Below are positions 29,531 to 40,300 of a stretch of 64,000 nucleotides of DNA, piece after piece (positions within the stretch are counted from its first letter, which is position 1; every line of letters begins with the position of its first letter). Made by a program: the position numbers and the translations under genes. Under the pieces are notes generated by a model, which saw only the letters and a program-made list of their open reading frames with translations, was not told the DNA's origin and made no database searches. This DNA is from a bacterium. Its GTDB lineage: Bacteria > Armatimonadota > UBA5829. The stretch is from the NCBI GenBank assembly GCA_021373255.1, contig JAJFTD010000199.1, positions 64,611-128,610 of the forward strand. The letters run 5' to 3'.

Positions 29531-32056
29531 TCAGTCTATGACGCCGTTCTTCAGAACTAGCCGATTCCACACAGCACCAGTCGCGGGATCAATGGCACGG
29601 ATCTCTACCAAGTCACCGTTGAAGTCCGCATCGATTTGGACGGGAACCTGCGTTTCCTCGTTCTTAGTCAGTATCACTTCTTTTGTCGCATCGTCGCGAG
29701 CATCGCAGTCCGCTGTCTCGCCGACCTTCGCGGCCTTGGCTTCTGAGCCGTTGTAGGCTTCAATCCTGACCCGGACCGAATCTGTCAAAAGCGACGAGAA
29801 TGTTGCCTTTAGGCCGATCACCTTGCTGGTGAATGTGTCCCGCTTATAGGTCAGTTGAATGTCTTCTCTGCTCTGTTGCGCGATACTGCCGGTGCTGTTG
29901 AGAGACACCACGGGCACAATGCATTCCTGTAGACTCAAGCCTTCGTGGAAGTAACCATCGCCCTGCACAAACGTCTTGTAGCCGGCGGCGAATGCTATAT
30001 CTTCAAAGTCGCTCTGCATTCCCAGGCGTTCTATTGGAATGACGATCACGCCATCACCAGATGAGTGCGACTGGCCAATGGTGCACCTCCGCTTCGTTGC
30101 GGCCCACTCGCCGGATGGTGCGTTGATCACATCACCAGCCGGTATTTCCGGCAGCAGCATATGCCCATGGTCCGCTGTAAACACCTGGTGTCTGTAGCCC
30201 ATGCCGGATAGCCTCACCGATGCTATCCGCAGATCACCAATGATGCCGCTCATGTATTTTCGCGCGTCATAGAGGCTGAGGTTTTCGGCCATGTCATCCA
30301 CTGAGCTGCGGACAATGAGGACATCTGCCGCCGAGACCTGCTTCTCGAGCGTTTTGGGAGAGATCGAAAGCACGTTTCCAAGGGTCATTTCGCGGAACCG
30401 GTCGCCGTATATGGACCGAACATAGGCCATTCTTGAAGCACTGTCCGGCAGAAGTGTCTCGCTTATAGCCGGCACCGCTTTGCCGTCCTTGTTAGTGATC
30501 CGAAGCCCTGCATCGGCGTTGGGCATCAGTGCAGCCATACCGAACACCGTAGCCGTCGGTAATACCGATGAGGCAGCAGTCAAGTCTACCTCACCAAGAT
30601 CAGAAAGAGCTCCTGACAGGTCAAAGCCCATTTCATATCGTAGTGAATCAACAAGGAAGTAAGCGACCTTCTCCTTCGCCTGGAGCAGAGGCTTCACCCG
30701 GGAATCAAAAACTTGTGTCTGCCTTAGGATGCCGTCTGCCGGCCAACCATCACTTAGCACCTGCGACTGGAACCTGTTCTGAATTCGCTCAACCGACAGC
30801 CTGTATGCTGTCCTGCATACCTCCAGAAGCTGGGCAACCTCGCTATCTTCGGCGCACTCGGCGGCGCTGTTCTCCATAAGCCTCTGGCGGCGGTCCAGTT
30901 CGGCCCATCCACCCTTGGCGGCATAAAGCTCAACCATTCCTCGCAGAGTCTTCGTCCCATTGGGAGCCGATTGGATGCGCTCAGCGGCCTGCAGCAAGTC
31001 CATGCAACGTTCAGCGACTTTCCACAGTTGAGCGCGTTCGGGCAGCGTCTTCCAAATGCACCCCCGGCGAGCATCCAGCACGTTGCGCACATCCGCCAGA
31101 TTGCCCTGCTGTGCCAGCTCCGCAAGCCGGCGCAAGAACACTCGCTCCTCGAATGGAAAAGTATCCCGCTCTCCGAGTTTCGCATCAGGTGACAGTATGT
31201 CCTGAAGCCTGAGTTGCTGCTCAAGGCTCGATGCAAGGATGACGTATCCTTCTTTGAGACCGTCGTTGGTACGCATCCTATGGCAGCAGTCCAATATCCG
31301 ATCTCTGTAGCTGTCGCCCGCAATAGTGACGCTCTTCAGGGCATCGGGGAGATCATCTGCTGTATCGAACGCGAACTCGCTCAAGAGCACATACTGACCA
31401 AGTTGCTTTACCGGATCATCTGGGTCGGATGATGCGCCCACCGGCTCGAAACCCAGATCCTGTTTCAGCAGTCTCAGGGTCTCTTCTTTTGCGCCTGGAA
31501 GATCAAGCACCTTGTCCCAAGCGCCATCCTCGCATAATATCAGCGACGCTGCCTGCACGACCGATTCAGTGTCGAGGGCTTCCCGGACAAGCGGGTATGA
31601 TCGTCCAGCCCCCAGACTGTCCAGAATTGCGAGTGTGGGCCTGCCGTTTACGAATAACTCATCGATCTGCTGGGTCAGTTCCGGAACTGCTTGTCTGGCC
31701 AACGATTGGAGTGTATGGGCTTCTACATCGCCGAAAACTGTGCCGATCACGGCATACTGCTCAAATGGGTCCTGAGGTCGCTTTTCCAGGTCGGTCTCTC
31801 GCGCGCGCGGCACATAGATCAGCAGATTTGCCGAGTTCTCCGCCATGTCACTGCTCACATTCATCTTCATGTAGACGTCATCTGCGGCTCTGCGCGCGGC
31901 CAGAGATGATTCAGCGGCGGATACCACTTTGCACTTGGCAGCCTTGAAACTACTGGCGAAATCCGTGAAGTCGCCCGGTGCGTCGTACCAGACGACGATC
32001 CGCCTTTCATCGAGCAGATCAATGAGTGTTCTTGTGATGAATTTGGATATCCTCAT
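29531..32056 (-). CDS. pglZ: BREX protein PglZ (alkaline-phosphatase superfamily)
   Basis: Protein of 841 residues. The PglZ domain lies in the middle and shows alkaline-phosphatase-type metal and nucleophile segments: FLVDSLRYEMG, a Thr in VLPTATVFG, and FTADHGHMLLPE. The N-terminal 400 residues are helical. The C-terminal 150 residues form a beta-rich tail typical of bacterial PglZ. PglZ is essential in BREX for both methylation and phage restriction; its substrate is not settled. ATG 32056 has AGGAG 7 bases upstream. The gene follows the embedded nuclease-like gene after 35 bases and is followed closely by brxL. Confidence 0.94.
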   Translation of the reverse strand: MRISKFITRTLIDLLDERRIVVWYDAPGDFTDFASSFKAAKCKVVSAAESSLAARRAADDVYMKMNVSSDMAENSANLLIYVPRARETDLEKRPQDPFEQYAVIGTVFGDVEAHTLQSLARQAVPELTQQIDELFVNGRPTLAILDSLGAGRSYPLVREALDTESVVQAASLILCEDGAWDKVLDLPGAKEETLRLLKQDLGFEPVGASSDPDDPVKQLGQYVLLSEFAFDTADDLPDALKSVTIAGDSYRDRILDCCHRMRTNDGLKEGYVILASSLEQQLRLQDILSPDAKLGERDTFPFEERVFLRRLAELAQQGNLADVRNVLDARRGCIWKTLPERAQLWKVAERCMDLLQAAERIQSAPNGTKTLRGMVELYAAKGGWAELDRRQRLMENSAAECAEDSEVAQLLEVCRTAYRLSVERIQNRFQSQVLSDGWPADGILRQTQVFDSRVKPLLQAKEKVAYFLVDSLRYEMGFDLSGALSDLGEVDLTAASSVLPTATVFGMAALMPNADAGLRITNKDGKAVPAISETLLPDSASRMAYVRSIYGDRFREMTLGNVLSISPKTLEKQVSAADVLIVRSSVDDMAENLSLYDARKYMSGIIGDLRIASVRLSGMGYRHQVFTADHGHMLLPEIPAGDVINAPSGEWAATKRRCTIGQSHSSGDGVIVIPIERLGMQSDFEDIAFAAGYKTFVQGDGYFHEGLSLQECIVPVVSLNSTGSIAQQSREDIQLTYKRDTFTSKVIGLKATFSSLLTDSVRVRIEAYNGSEAKAAKVGETADCDARDDATKEVILTKNEETQVPVQIDADFNGDLVEIRAIDPATGAVWNRLVLKNGVID

Positions 32057-32091
32057 TAGGAAGCTCCTAAGCTATGTGCCATTGCGCTTTA

Positions 32092-32751
32092 TCAACGGAC
32101 CTTATAATCTTTGAAACAGTCTTCCAGTCTGGATCTAAAGCGATTCTCGATTCGGGAGTTAGGCTCCAACTCCAACTGCCAATGCTTACCATGAGCCGTG
32201 AGTACCTTCGCAACAGATGGTGCTGAGGTGTTGCTAATGAGACTACAGAAACCATAGTTAAGCTCGGCAGATAAACCTAGAAATGAACGTCCAAGGGATA
32301 GGCCCAGCGGAGTTGTGTAGTATTTGCACTCAGCAGATGCTACCACCTTGCTGCATCTAGGATGGCCGCCTCTGCGTGCCGTATCTGCTTCCTGAGACTC
32401 GAGAATAACGACATCACATTCATGCGCAACATTCGACCGGCCAGACACGTAAACGCCCAAGTGGATCTCAAGTTCGGGAACTGGTCCTGGAAACTGGATA
32501 GTCGCATAAGTGTAAGAATGTGTCGTCGAGTATATGGCACCAGGAGATGTTCGAAAGACTACGCCTGCAGAGGAGCTTACCGGATGTTTACGAAGGGTAA
32601 CAGTTCCTCCCTCATTTCGTGCAGCCTCTACAGCCAATGCAAATATATAGGCTTCAAATAGGTCGCAAGGTAAGGCTCTTGACCGATATCGGGCTGCAAG
32701 AGGTGCCAACCGCTGCTCAATGGATTGGACTAGATCATTTACCGTCGCCAT
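32092..32751 (-). CDS. PD-(D/E)XK nuclease-like protein embedded in the BREX operon
   Basis: Protein of 219 residues with no name I can give. It shows the core of a PD-(D/E)XK fold: an N-terminal helix with E33 (FEAYIFAL), strands with E95 (ELEIHLGV), D113 (ECDVVIL) and E141-C-K143 (ASAECKYY), then a helix-rich tail. D113 and E141-x-K143 are spaced and placed as in restriction endonucleases. It begins 3 bases after the stop of the small basic protein, and the GGAGGAG inside that gene's end serves as its ribosome site. It therefore belongs to the BREX transcript, between pglX and pglZ. It could be an accessory restriction effector or a modification-dependent nuclease. This role is inferred; none of the core type 1 BREX genes encodes it. 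Confidence 0.6.
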   Translation of the reverse strand: MATVNDLVQSIEQRLAPLAARYRSRALPCDLFEAYIFALAVEAARNEGGTVTLRKHPVSSSAGVVFRTSPGAIYSTTHSYTYATIQFPGPVPELEIHLGVYVSGRSNVAHECDVVILESQEADTARRGGHPRCSKVVASAECKYYTTPLGLSLGRSFLGLSAELNYGFCSLISNTSAPSVAKVLTAHGKHWQLELEPNSRIENRFRSRLEDCFKDYKVR

Positions 32752-32754
32752 ATA

Positions 32755-33243
32755 CTATATCTCCTCCCGCAATTGCGAGATCACAGCCAATAACCCACGA
32801 GCTTGTTCAGCTGCTTTGTTGATATCGCTTAAGCTCATGCCAAATTCCTCCTCAGGCCCAGTTGCGGGGATATCTTCTGCTGCTGCAGCATCACGTTTGA
32901 ATGCCAGTGCTGTGTCAGGCGATCCCAGTTCTGGCATTAAGACCTTCATCGTCTTCTCCGCCATTAATGACGGAGATACCAGTGCCTGGCTAATAGCATT
33001 TATCAGCAGTTCCAGCTTCTCTTTGTCTGTGTAAGGTATGTTCGAGAGTAGTTTGACTTTGCGTCGGCGTCCGCGCCGTCTGGTGCCATCGATCCATTGT
33101 TCGGGAATCTCCTCGACATCCTTGAGCACGACCTTTCCCTCTGCAATTGCCTCGTCCACCTCGTTGAGAACCCAGTTTAGCTCGTGTTGCCGAAGTACTG
33201 CATAGAGTCTTTCGTATGCGCCTCGCGCCTCTTCGTTTGTCAT
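32755..33243 (-). CDS. Small BREX-operon protein of unknown function, basic patch
   Basis: Protein of 162 residues, not recognised. It has a helical N-terminus, a strongly basic stretch RRRGRRRK near residue 55, the segment IPYTDKEKLELLINAISQAL, and an acidic, helical C-terminus. The basic run suggests nucleic-acid contact. It starts 2 bases after the pglX stop, using the GAGGAGGA within the pglX end as ribosome site, and is followed 3 bases later by the nuclease-like gene. The three are therefore tightly co-translated. Such placement suggests a partner, specificity factor or inhibitor for the nuclease or for PglX. No enzyme motif is visible. Confidence 0.7.
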   Translation of the reverse strand: MTNEEARGAYERLYAVLRQHELNWVLNEVDEAIAEGKVVLKDVEEIPEQWIDGTRRRGRRRKVKLLSNIPYTDKEKLELLINAISQALVSPSLMAEKTMKVLMPELGSPDTALAFKRDAAAAEDIPATGPEEEFGMSLSDINKAAEQARGLLAVISQLREEI

Positions 33244-33245
33244 GC

Positions 33246-36200
33246 CTATGCATCCTCCTCTACATCGTGATTATCATTCTCAACCGCCTTACTGCTCTTT
33301 CGGCGTTTCGCTTTCTTCGGCTCTTTCACCTCACGCAGGTGTTCAAGATCGTGCGCTATGGCGATGGAGCGGTCTTTCTTGCAGACTTCTTTCACTCTAT
33401 CCGGCCAGACGTTGAGAGCCATGTGCGCCCAGTCGTAGTCGCCTTTTTCCAGCTTCTTCCAGCATTCCTCGCAGGCTTTGGACCATTTGGGCAAGCGGAA
33501 GAGCTTGTGCAGCGGAGCGGCGTTGATGATGACGCCGTCGTTCAGGTCCGGCTTGTATGGTAGCTCGGCAACGCGCAGAATCTCGGACATCAGGTCGTTG
33601 AGTTCAGCCAGGAATGCTTTTGCCTTGTCCAGTTCGTCGCGTGCCTTCGTGCCGGCTGATCCAGATGACAGGTTAAGATCGGATTCTGCTGCGTTGATCC
33701 GGCGTTCCACATCGGCTATCTTCGGCTTCAGACGGTTGTTAATGGCGCTGTAGAGCGTGTCCGATGTCAGGCGAGGATAGTAGAGCCACAGCGTGTAGCT
33801 GCCGGATGCTGTCGAAAGCGGCCAATATATGGGAGCCTGCCTGCGGCTCTTGGAGTAGCGCTTCAGGTGGTCAGCAAAGAACCCGCCGGGTTTACGGAAG
33901 TAGTCCCGAAGAGTCTTTACTCCCAGTATCTCACATGCTTCCCGCTCGATTGCTTCTGCCCGGTCTTTCCAGATAAGCTGGAATGCTTCCCGCATACGTC
34001 GGATGATGTCGTCTTTGGAGTCCCGATCATCCACCAGAATGCCTTCCCAGGCAACCAGCATCGGATAGTACTCGTGTTCAGTCTGGTCTACGCCTGGCAT
34101 CGCCTCATACATCTCAGCCTGTGCCCGCGCACGTGGCAGACGGAATTGTGACTCATCCAGCTTGTCTAATACGTTCTCTCTTGCCCGAAGCCACTCAGAA
34201 GATGCGATATTCTCCACAGTCGCAGGCAGCCCATCAGTCCCCACAAGCATTCCGGGCGGGCACACCGGCAGTGGGTCGAATGGGTCCTGAAGCTTGGGAA
34301 TCAGTGATGAGTCTAATGCCATTCGGATGTCCCAGCGTCCGAAAGCGCAACCAAGGCTGTAGGATATACCAATGGCAGCGTAGAGGCCCTGATTCTCCTC
34401 TCGACGGCCCCGGGCTGAAATATCTGGTCGCGCCAGTGTGTTAGCATTCATCTCTATAACTTCGACTGTTCGCATGCCCAACAGTGCCGATACAGCCTCG
34501 TCTATCTGCCCAATGAGCTCTGCCAAGCGTTCACATTCTCTGCAGTATGCCTTGGCGGACTCCTGCAAAGAACGTTTAGCCTGCAGTTCATGCTGCCACA
34601 CCCACGGCGTGCAGAAGAGTGGATCAACCTCGTATGTTTGGCATAGGGTACGGGCCGTAAGATACGCTGTCTTGGCTAAATCACTGCATTGACTTACTAA
34701 ATCAGATGTGAGTTCTGGGAGAGGCAATATATTCACATATCCAACTTCCTTATGCTGTCCGCTGTAGAAGTTAAGAGCGTACTGCACGGGTTTGGAATTG
34801 AGATATGCAAGTAGGAACCAACAATCTCTATTGTCAGGAAATGGACCTCCAAAGCCCTCGTTGGTCAGAATGAAACCCGCAGGCAATACCTGCACATCTA
34901 AGTAATCGCCACGCTTGCCGAAACAGAGGCCGGGTCTGCCGTGCTTATCCGGATTGCGAAGGATGGTTGATGGGTGGTTGTTGAGACCACCAGCATAATC
35001 ATCTACAATGGTCGCCTCGACCATAGAAACGTAGAATGGGGAGTATTCGGAGCCATTCCACATCCGCGACCATGAATGGCCGCGGCTTGATAAGGGTAAC
35101 TCCCAAACCAGTCGCTTCAGAACGTCACTCTTTATAGTGTGTCCGTTGAAGAAAGCCCCAACTGCCTCGTCCATCCTTGGCCAATTGGCAAGTGCATGCT
35201 TTAGGTATTCCGGCAGTCTAAATGTAATTGCAGAGTACGGTGTATCGTCAAAATATTCTAGACATCGCCAGTCTGGTACTTCCGTGCACTCCAGAAGCCT
35301 ATCTGCCTTGTTCTTATCGTTTGTCAAATCCACACCAAACACGTAGTGACACCCACCTGCATTGCCCGATGAAACTACGATGGCCGAGACCTCTACGCTT
35401 GCGTCCAGTACTTCCCAACCTAGATCAGCCACACCCATGAGCGGGATTGCATCGAGCAGTAGTTCGCGTCGGAATCTCTCGTAGCTGTTCCTAATGAGAA
35501 TTGTCCGATCCACAACCGCGCCAAGCAGGCCTCCCGCCACCGTTCTCGTTGTAGTCATGGCCACAAACGCACTAGCAAGGTTCTTAGACCAAACAAGGCA
35601 TTGCTTTTCTACATATGCCTGAATAGTTGCTGAAGCATCGCCAAACGGCGGATTCATCAGCACCACATCGTAGCGCTTCCTGCACAGATCAATGAACGCG
35701 AACCCCCTGGCGGCATCGCTGGCGAAAAGCCTCCGGCTAAGCGTGTGACCGTTTGTGACCTGCTCCGCATATCGTTCGAGGGCAGAGAGTACGTGGCTCT
35801 CCATCTCCTGCCAAAGCTCTTCATCTGTCTTGTCCGCCGCATCGAACAGCCTCTGCTGGGTCTCGCCGGCCATCTTGTCCATGTCGGACTGCGTGAACAG
35901 GAGCTCATTGCCTTTTTTGTCTTTGGCGCGTTCGACCTCGGCGCGACGCTCCTGCTGCGCAAGCTCAATCAGGTCACGTATGTCTTCCTCTATCTTCAAG
36001 AGCGACCCAGCCTCGCCAGCAAGCTCCATCTTCTTGAACACTTCCCGCACGATGTTCGCCAGCGTACCCCAGCGCAGGTCCGAGCAGAACTCTTCCAGCA
36101 GATCAGCTTCACCCGGCATCGGCTCGGCGGTCACTATATTGGATTTCGTTATCTGTGGCCTATCCGCGCCTTTCAGCCCCAGCTTCTGATAAGCCCGCTG

Positions 36201-37382
36201 CACCCTAAGCCAAAGCGCCAGCGCCGCTATCTGACACGCCCGCGGGTCGATATCGATGCCGTGCAGGTTGTGGCGCAAGATCAGATCAGGCAGGGCGAGT
36301 TTGAGGTCATCAAGGGTCTGATACTCGTCCTTGAGCCGCTTTCCCGTTTCAGAGAAAGCCGGCGAGTCATCATCTTGCCAGGCTTCTTCGTATATCGTCT
36401 CCAGTAGATCATACGCATAGAGAAGAAAGTGACCGCTGCCGCACGCCGGGTCAAGTATTCTGATGTCGCGGGGGTCTTTCTTCTCGCGGTGGGGAATGAA
36501 CTCGGTTGTGATGTCCGGCTCAGTATCCTGGCGTGGCTGCTCACCTGGCGCCAGGAATACAGGGCTCTTGCGGACCACCATATACCGGTATTCATCAACA
36601 AGCCGGGTATCGCCTTTGCGCATCTCATACCAGGTGCGGCCGAGTGTATTGTCTGTGAGGAACTCGACCACATATCGCGGTGTGAAGAACTGGTTACGGA
36701 CGGCGAGCTCACGGCTGTTGCGCGGCGCACTGGACGCCTTGCGCATCTCATCGCGTTCGCTCTTGGGGTTAAAGTATTGGTAGACCCAGCCAATGGTTTC
36801 ATCTTCCTGCCAAAGGTCGCGGATGCTCACATCATCTATGAGCGCGAACACCTGCTCCAGACATCTCTCCGATGGAAAGATCACCGACTGCGGATCGGAC
36901 TGATCGAACAGTGCGCCAAGGTCGACCGACATCTCGCGAAACATCAGCTTTATAAAGAAGCGGTAGGTCTCGTATCGGTTGCCCAGCGATCCCCCGACAA
37001 GCCGCTCATAGAGCCGAAATCCATCGGACTCCATGCCCCGATGCACACATTCTATTATGTGCCCGCGCTCCTCGCACATCCGCAGGGCTGCGAACCGGTT
37101 CAGGATGGTGAATGCAATCTCGCGGGCCATGCGTTCGTATGCCGCCGAAAAGCTCTTCCCAGGATCTGCGGATATCAGATGGGAAAGATATTCACGCAGC
37201 TGAACAGTCTGCGATTTCTGGCCGGCGGTAAGGTGCTCAAGCGAGTCGATATCCAGCAGCTGACCATTCGGATAGATGCCGTAGACAGACTGCAACTGGT
37301 CCCGCACATCATCCGTCAAGATTGTCCGGCAGGATTCCACCATTCTGGCTAAGGCATTTCTTGTCGGCTTATCGAAGCTCAT
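33246..37382 (-). CDS. pglX: BREX adenine-specific DNA methyltransferase PglX
   Basis: Protein of 1378 residues. SAM-binding motif I is DPACGSGHFLL near residue 312, and the catalytic motif IV is NPPFGD near residue 576. The order and the NPPF form indicate an N6-adenine methyltransferase of the gamma-like class used by BREX. The region after about residue 700 holds the target-recognition part, and the C-terminus is basic. In BREX, PglX methylates the host at a non-palindromic site and is also required for exclusion of phage. The ATG overlaps the brxC stop (ATGA). The gene appears intact in one frame. I see no second pglX or partial copy that would suggest switching by inversion within this window. 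Confidence 0.95.
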   Translation of the reverse strand: MSFDKPTRNALARMVESCRTILTDDVRDQLQSVYGIYPNGQLLDIDSLEHLTAGQKSQTVQLREYLSHLISADPGKSFSAAYERMAREIAFTILNRFAALRMCEERGHIIECVHRGMESDGFRLYERLVGGSLGNRYETYRFFIKLMFREMSVDLGALFDQSDPQSVIFPSERCLEQVFALIDDVSIRDLWQEDETIGWVYQYFNPKSERDEMRKASSAPRNSRELAVRNQFFTPRYVVEFLTDNTLGRTWYEMRKGDTRLVDEYRYMVVRKSPVFLAPGEQPRQDTEPDITTEFIPHREKKDPRDIRILDPACGSGHFLLYAYDLLETIYEEAWQDDDSPAFSETGKRLKDEYQTLDDLKLALPDLILRHNLHGIDIDPRACQIAALALWLRVQRAYQKLGLKGADRPQITKSNIVTAEPMPGEADLLEEFCSDLRWGTLANIVREVFKKMELAGEAGSLLKIEEDIRDLIELAQQERRAEVERAKDKKGNELLFTQSDMDKMAGETQQRLFDAADKTDEELWQEMESHVLSALERYAEQVTNGHTLSRRLFASDAARGFAFIDLCRKRYDVVLMNPPFGDASATIQAYVEKQCLVWSKNLASAFVAMTTTRTVAGGLLGAVVDRTILIRNSYERFRRELLLDAIPLMGVADLGWEVLDASVEVSAIVVSSGNAGGCHYVFGVDLTNDKNKADRLLECTEVPDWRCLEYFDDTPYSAITFRLPEYLKHALANWPRMDEAVGAFFNGHTIKSDVLKRLVWELPLSSRGHSWSRMWNGSEYSPFYVSMVEATIVDDYAGGLNNHPSTILRNPDKHGRPGLCFGKRGDYLDVQVLPAGFILTNEGFGGPFPDNRDCWFLLAYLNSKPVQYALNFYSGQHKEVGYVNILPLPELTSDLVSQCSDLAKTAYLTARTLCQTYEVDPLFCTPWVWQHELQAKRSLQESAKAYCRECERLAELIGQIDEAVSALLGMRTVEVIEMNANTLARPDISARGRREENQGLYAAIGISYSLGCAFGRWDIRMALDSSLIPKLQDPFDPLPVCPPGMLVGTDGLPATVENIASSEWLRARENVLDKLDESQFRLPRARAQAEMYEAMPGVDQTEHEYYPMLVAWEGILVDDRDSKDDIIRRMREAFQLIWKDRAEAIEREACEILGVKTLRDYFRKPGGFFADHLKRYSKSRRQAPIYWPLSTASGSYTLWLYYPRLTSDTLYSAINNRLKPKIADVERRINAAESDLNLSSGSAGTKARDELDKAKAFLAELNDLMSEILRVAELPYKPDLNDGVIINAAPLHKLFRLPKWSKACEECWKKLEKGDYDWAHMALNVWPDRVKEVCKKDRSIAIAHDLEHLREVKEPKKAKRRKSSKAVENDNHDVEEDA

Positions 37383-40300
37383 TTGGACACCCTCAGGCGG
37401 ACATACTTGTTGGCCTTCAGAATCTCCATCAAGCGTGTCTTAATGGATCCCACCAGCGCCTCGACGTCATCACGTGACCGCAGTACGCTCTCGTGGACAA
37501 GCTCGCCAAGAGCGACTTCCTCTTCTTCGGCAGGGCCATCGTCGCCGCCATCATCCACCGGTGGTGTGATCGGAACCCTGGTCTTCACCAGTTCTGTCCA
37601 CATATCTCGCATCTTAGGTAGGCTGCTTACGCGTATCAGCAGCGTTCCCATCGAGTCCCACGGATACTTGGTGTTCACTTCGGGCACAGAGAAGGAATCA
37701 ATAGATGCCATGGTCTCGGCGCGATCATCTTCAGCTAGAATTGACCATTCGGGCATAGACTGGATATGGTCCACTATGTCTGCCTTGCCCTGGTCGAACG
37801 CTTCCTGATTCTGTCTGAACAGTCCGACCAGCCTGTTTCGAATGCCATCGGCTACCCCGCGAATATTCGGCAGTCGATCAGGGAAGTCTTCGCTGCCCAG
37901 GAACTCACGCATCGCCTCTTCATCCGTCTCAGCAACAACACCCTGAACATCCTGGCGAAAGTCCTGTTCAAGCTTGGTGACTGCAAGGAGTAGATTACCT
38001 ATGTCTCGAATCTCATCTTCGCCGCCTTCGGACAGGCACTTCGAAGCAGATTTTGCCCACTTCACATCAGCTGGTATTGCACAGCCCACAACGCCCAGAA
38101 TACCGGCCGCGCCGCTCGCGTCCTCTTGCAGCAGCTCGGCGATATCACTCTTCAGGCTGGCAGCACGTTCTTCACCAGCCAAACCGAGAAGGCGAAGCCG
38201 GTCAGGCAGTGAGCCGATAGAGGAGAGCACAGCGGGGAAGTTGCGGCGCACGGCCTCGCTTATGTGGTCTTCCAGCGGAAGCACATCTACGCCGAAAAGG
38301 TCTTGCAGCAACCGGGCTGCCCGGTCCAACGCCTCGATTGGCACCTGAGAATCTCTGATTGCCACACCCACGCTGTTGAAGTTGTTTGTGTTCTTCATCG
38401 CCTCAACAGCCGTTGGGCCGGCGGTCTTGATCACACCGGATGATGCATATAGCTGTATCTGGCCTGCCCTGAGCAATGCTGCCAGCGCATACCTCGCGGC
38501 ATCTTTGGTCCATCCGTATGGCGGGCCGGACAGGACGTCCTGCATTACCTTACCTGGAACACGACCAGAGCCGAGTTCGCTTGATTTCTCAGTAAGCACG
38601 CGCAGGACTTCTTTGAGCGTGGCATTGTCGGCATCTATGCGCGGGGTGCTGCCGGTCTTCACGACGAACCGTAAGGGGTCAATATCCGATGGAATTCTGT
38701 CGATTCGCTCAACGTCCAGGAACTTCGCAGCAGCGTCTGTCGCGGGCCGAACCGGCATGAGATGCAGCATATCAAAGACAACACTGCCGGCTCTGCCGAG
38801 AATGTGCCGCATTGCAGCATCCGTGGTATCTGCCATCTCGGCGACCGGCGTTGGTTTCCCACGGAAGATGAACGTCCCATCGAGCAATGCACGGCTGAGG
38901 AGTGCACCAATACGATCTCGATTGGTCTCGGCGAGTTTGCGCTGTGCTCGGAGGTATTGAGCGACATCCTTTTCCACTTCGTATTCATGATACTTCTGCA
39001 GAAGAACCTCGGACTTTACTACCTCGGGAAGCAGATCCTCGACTTCCGGATTATTCCTGGCAAGCAGAACAATCGCGTTCTTGTAGTCGATACTGTTTGT
39101 CGTAGACAGGAACTCAGTCCGCCGGTCGTCCCATTCCGATGGATCTATGAACTCAATCCGCAGCGTGAGGTCACCGCCGTCGTCGGTTATCAAGCTGCTG
39201 GCAGTGCGAACCGTCGCCCTTACGTCTTTGATGTTCTCAATGCGCGCAGCCGGCTGAGACGGGAAGACCTTTTCCTGAAGCGCCTTGTTGCGGACCCGGT
39301 TGCACTCGCCGCTCGTGGGATGATACTTGTCGCGTTCCTCTCGAATCGGCCGCACCCCCTCGCTGAGGAAGATGAAACCACCGGATTGCGGGTCTTCAAT
39401 TAGGCCGCAATCTTTGTCGGCAACCATTGTCGAGAGCACATCACGAACCTCATTGATCAGTGCACCTGCGCCGATCTCTGAGTAGAGCAAAGCTGCGATG
39501 TTCTCAGCGGTCTTAGGGAAGCTCTCCAGCGGCTGCAGTGCGGCCACAGCTTTGGCTACACGCACAGCCAGAGCGATATCTGGAAAAATCGTCTCCGTTC
39601 GCTCCACACCTGCGATCACATGTGGAAGCACCTTGCCAATATCAGCACGCAGGACATCATAGAAGTAATCAATGGTGGCTAACGAACCTACAGGCCTGTC
39701 AGCGAGCCTATCCACTCCTGTCGGCAGGACGTTGCTAGCATCCACCAGAACATCCTGGATTACCCGAATTGCCGAGCGCAGCCCTATGCCGCCTGTAGAC
39801 CTAGCAAGCGAACGTATCAGTTCCAGTAGCAGGTCAAAATGCTGTGGAAGAAACGGGTAGAACTGAACGAACGTCTCTGCGTTCAGCGATTCCCTATACA
39901 GCGCCGTGCCGGCCAAAGCAGAATGCGCAATGGTCGCCTGACCGGATAATTCGAAGAGCTTCTTAAGGGTGCTGGTGCCATCGACTGACTTTGTGAGTAA
40001 TCTGCGGTAGGTGATCTCCTTGATGTCGCTGGCATCTATGTGTATGGAGACCGGGAAGCGATCCCGCAGCTTGTTGAGCTCTTGCGAGTTGACTGCTGCT
40101 TTCTCAACGATCTCAGCAAGGGTTTGCTGACCTGTGGCAATAACCCAGACCTTGCCCTTTCCCAGTTCTTTGACATTGCGCGCAAAGCCGTCGAGATTAA
40201 GTATAAGAGAGTTGTTGTGCGCAACATATTGGCCGGCCTCATCAATCAGAAACAGAATGTTGTCCCTGCCGGCCTTGCGGCGGATTACAGCAATCATCTC

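Noticed and set aside
28709-29560. Plus-strand open frame of 283 codons
   Set aside because: It is antisense to brxL, whose motifs and ribosome site are clear; the plus-strand protein looks like a shadow.
36429-37352. Plus-strand open frame of 307 codons
   Set aside because: It lies fully inside pglX on the other strand, has no ribosome site and its sequence has no recognisable features.
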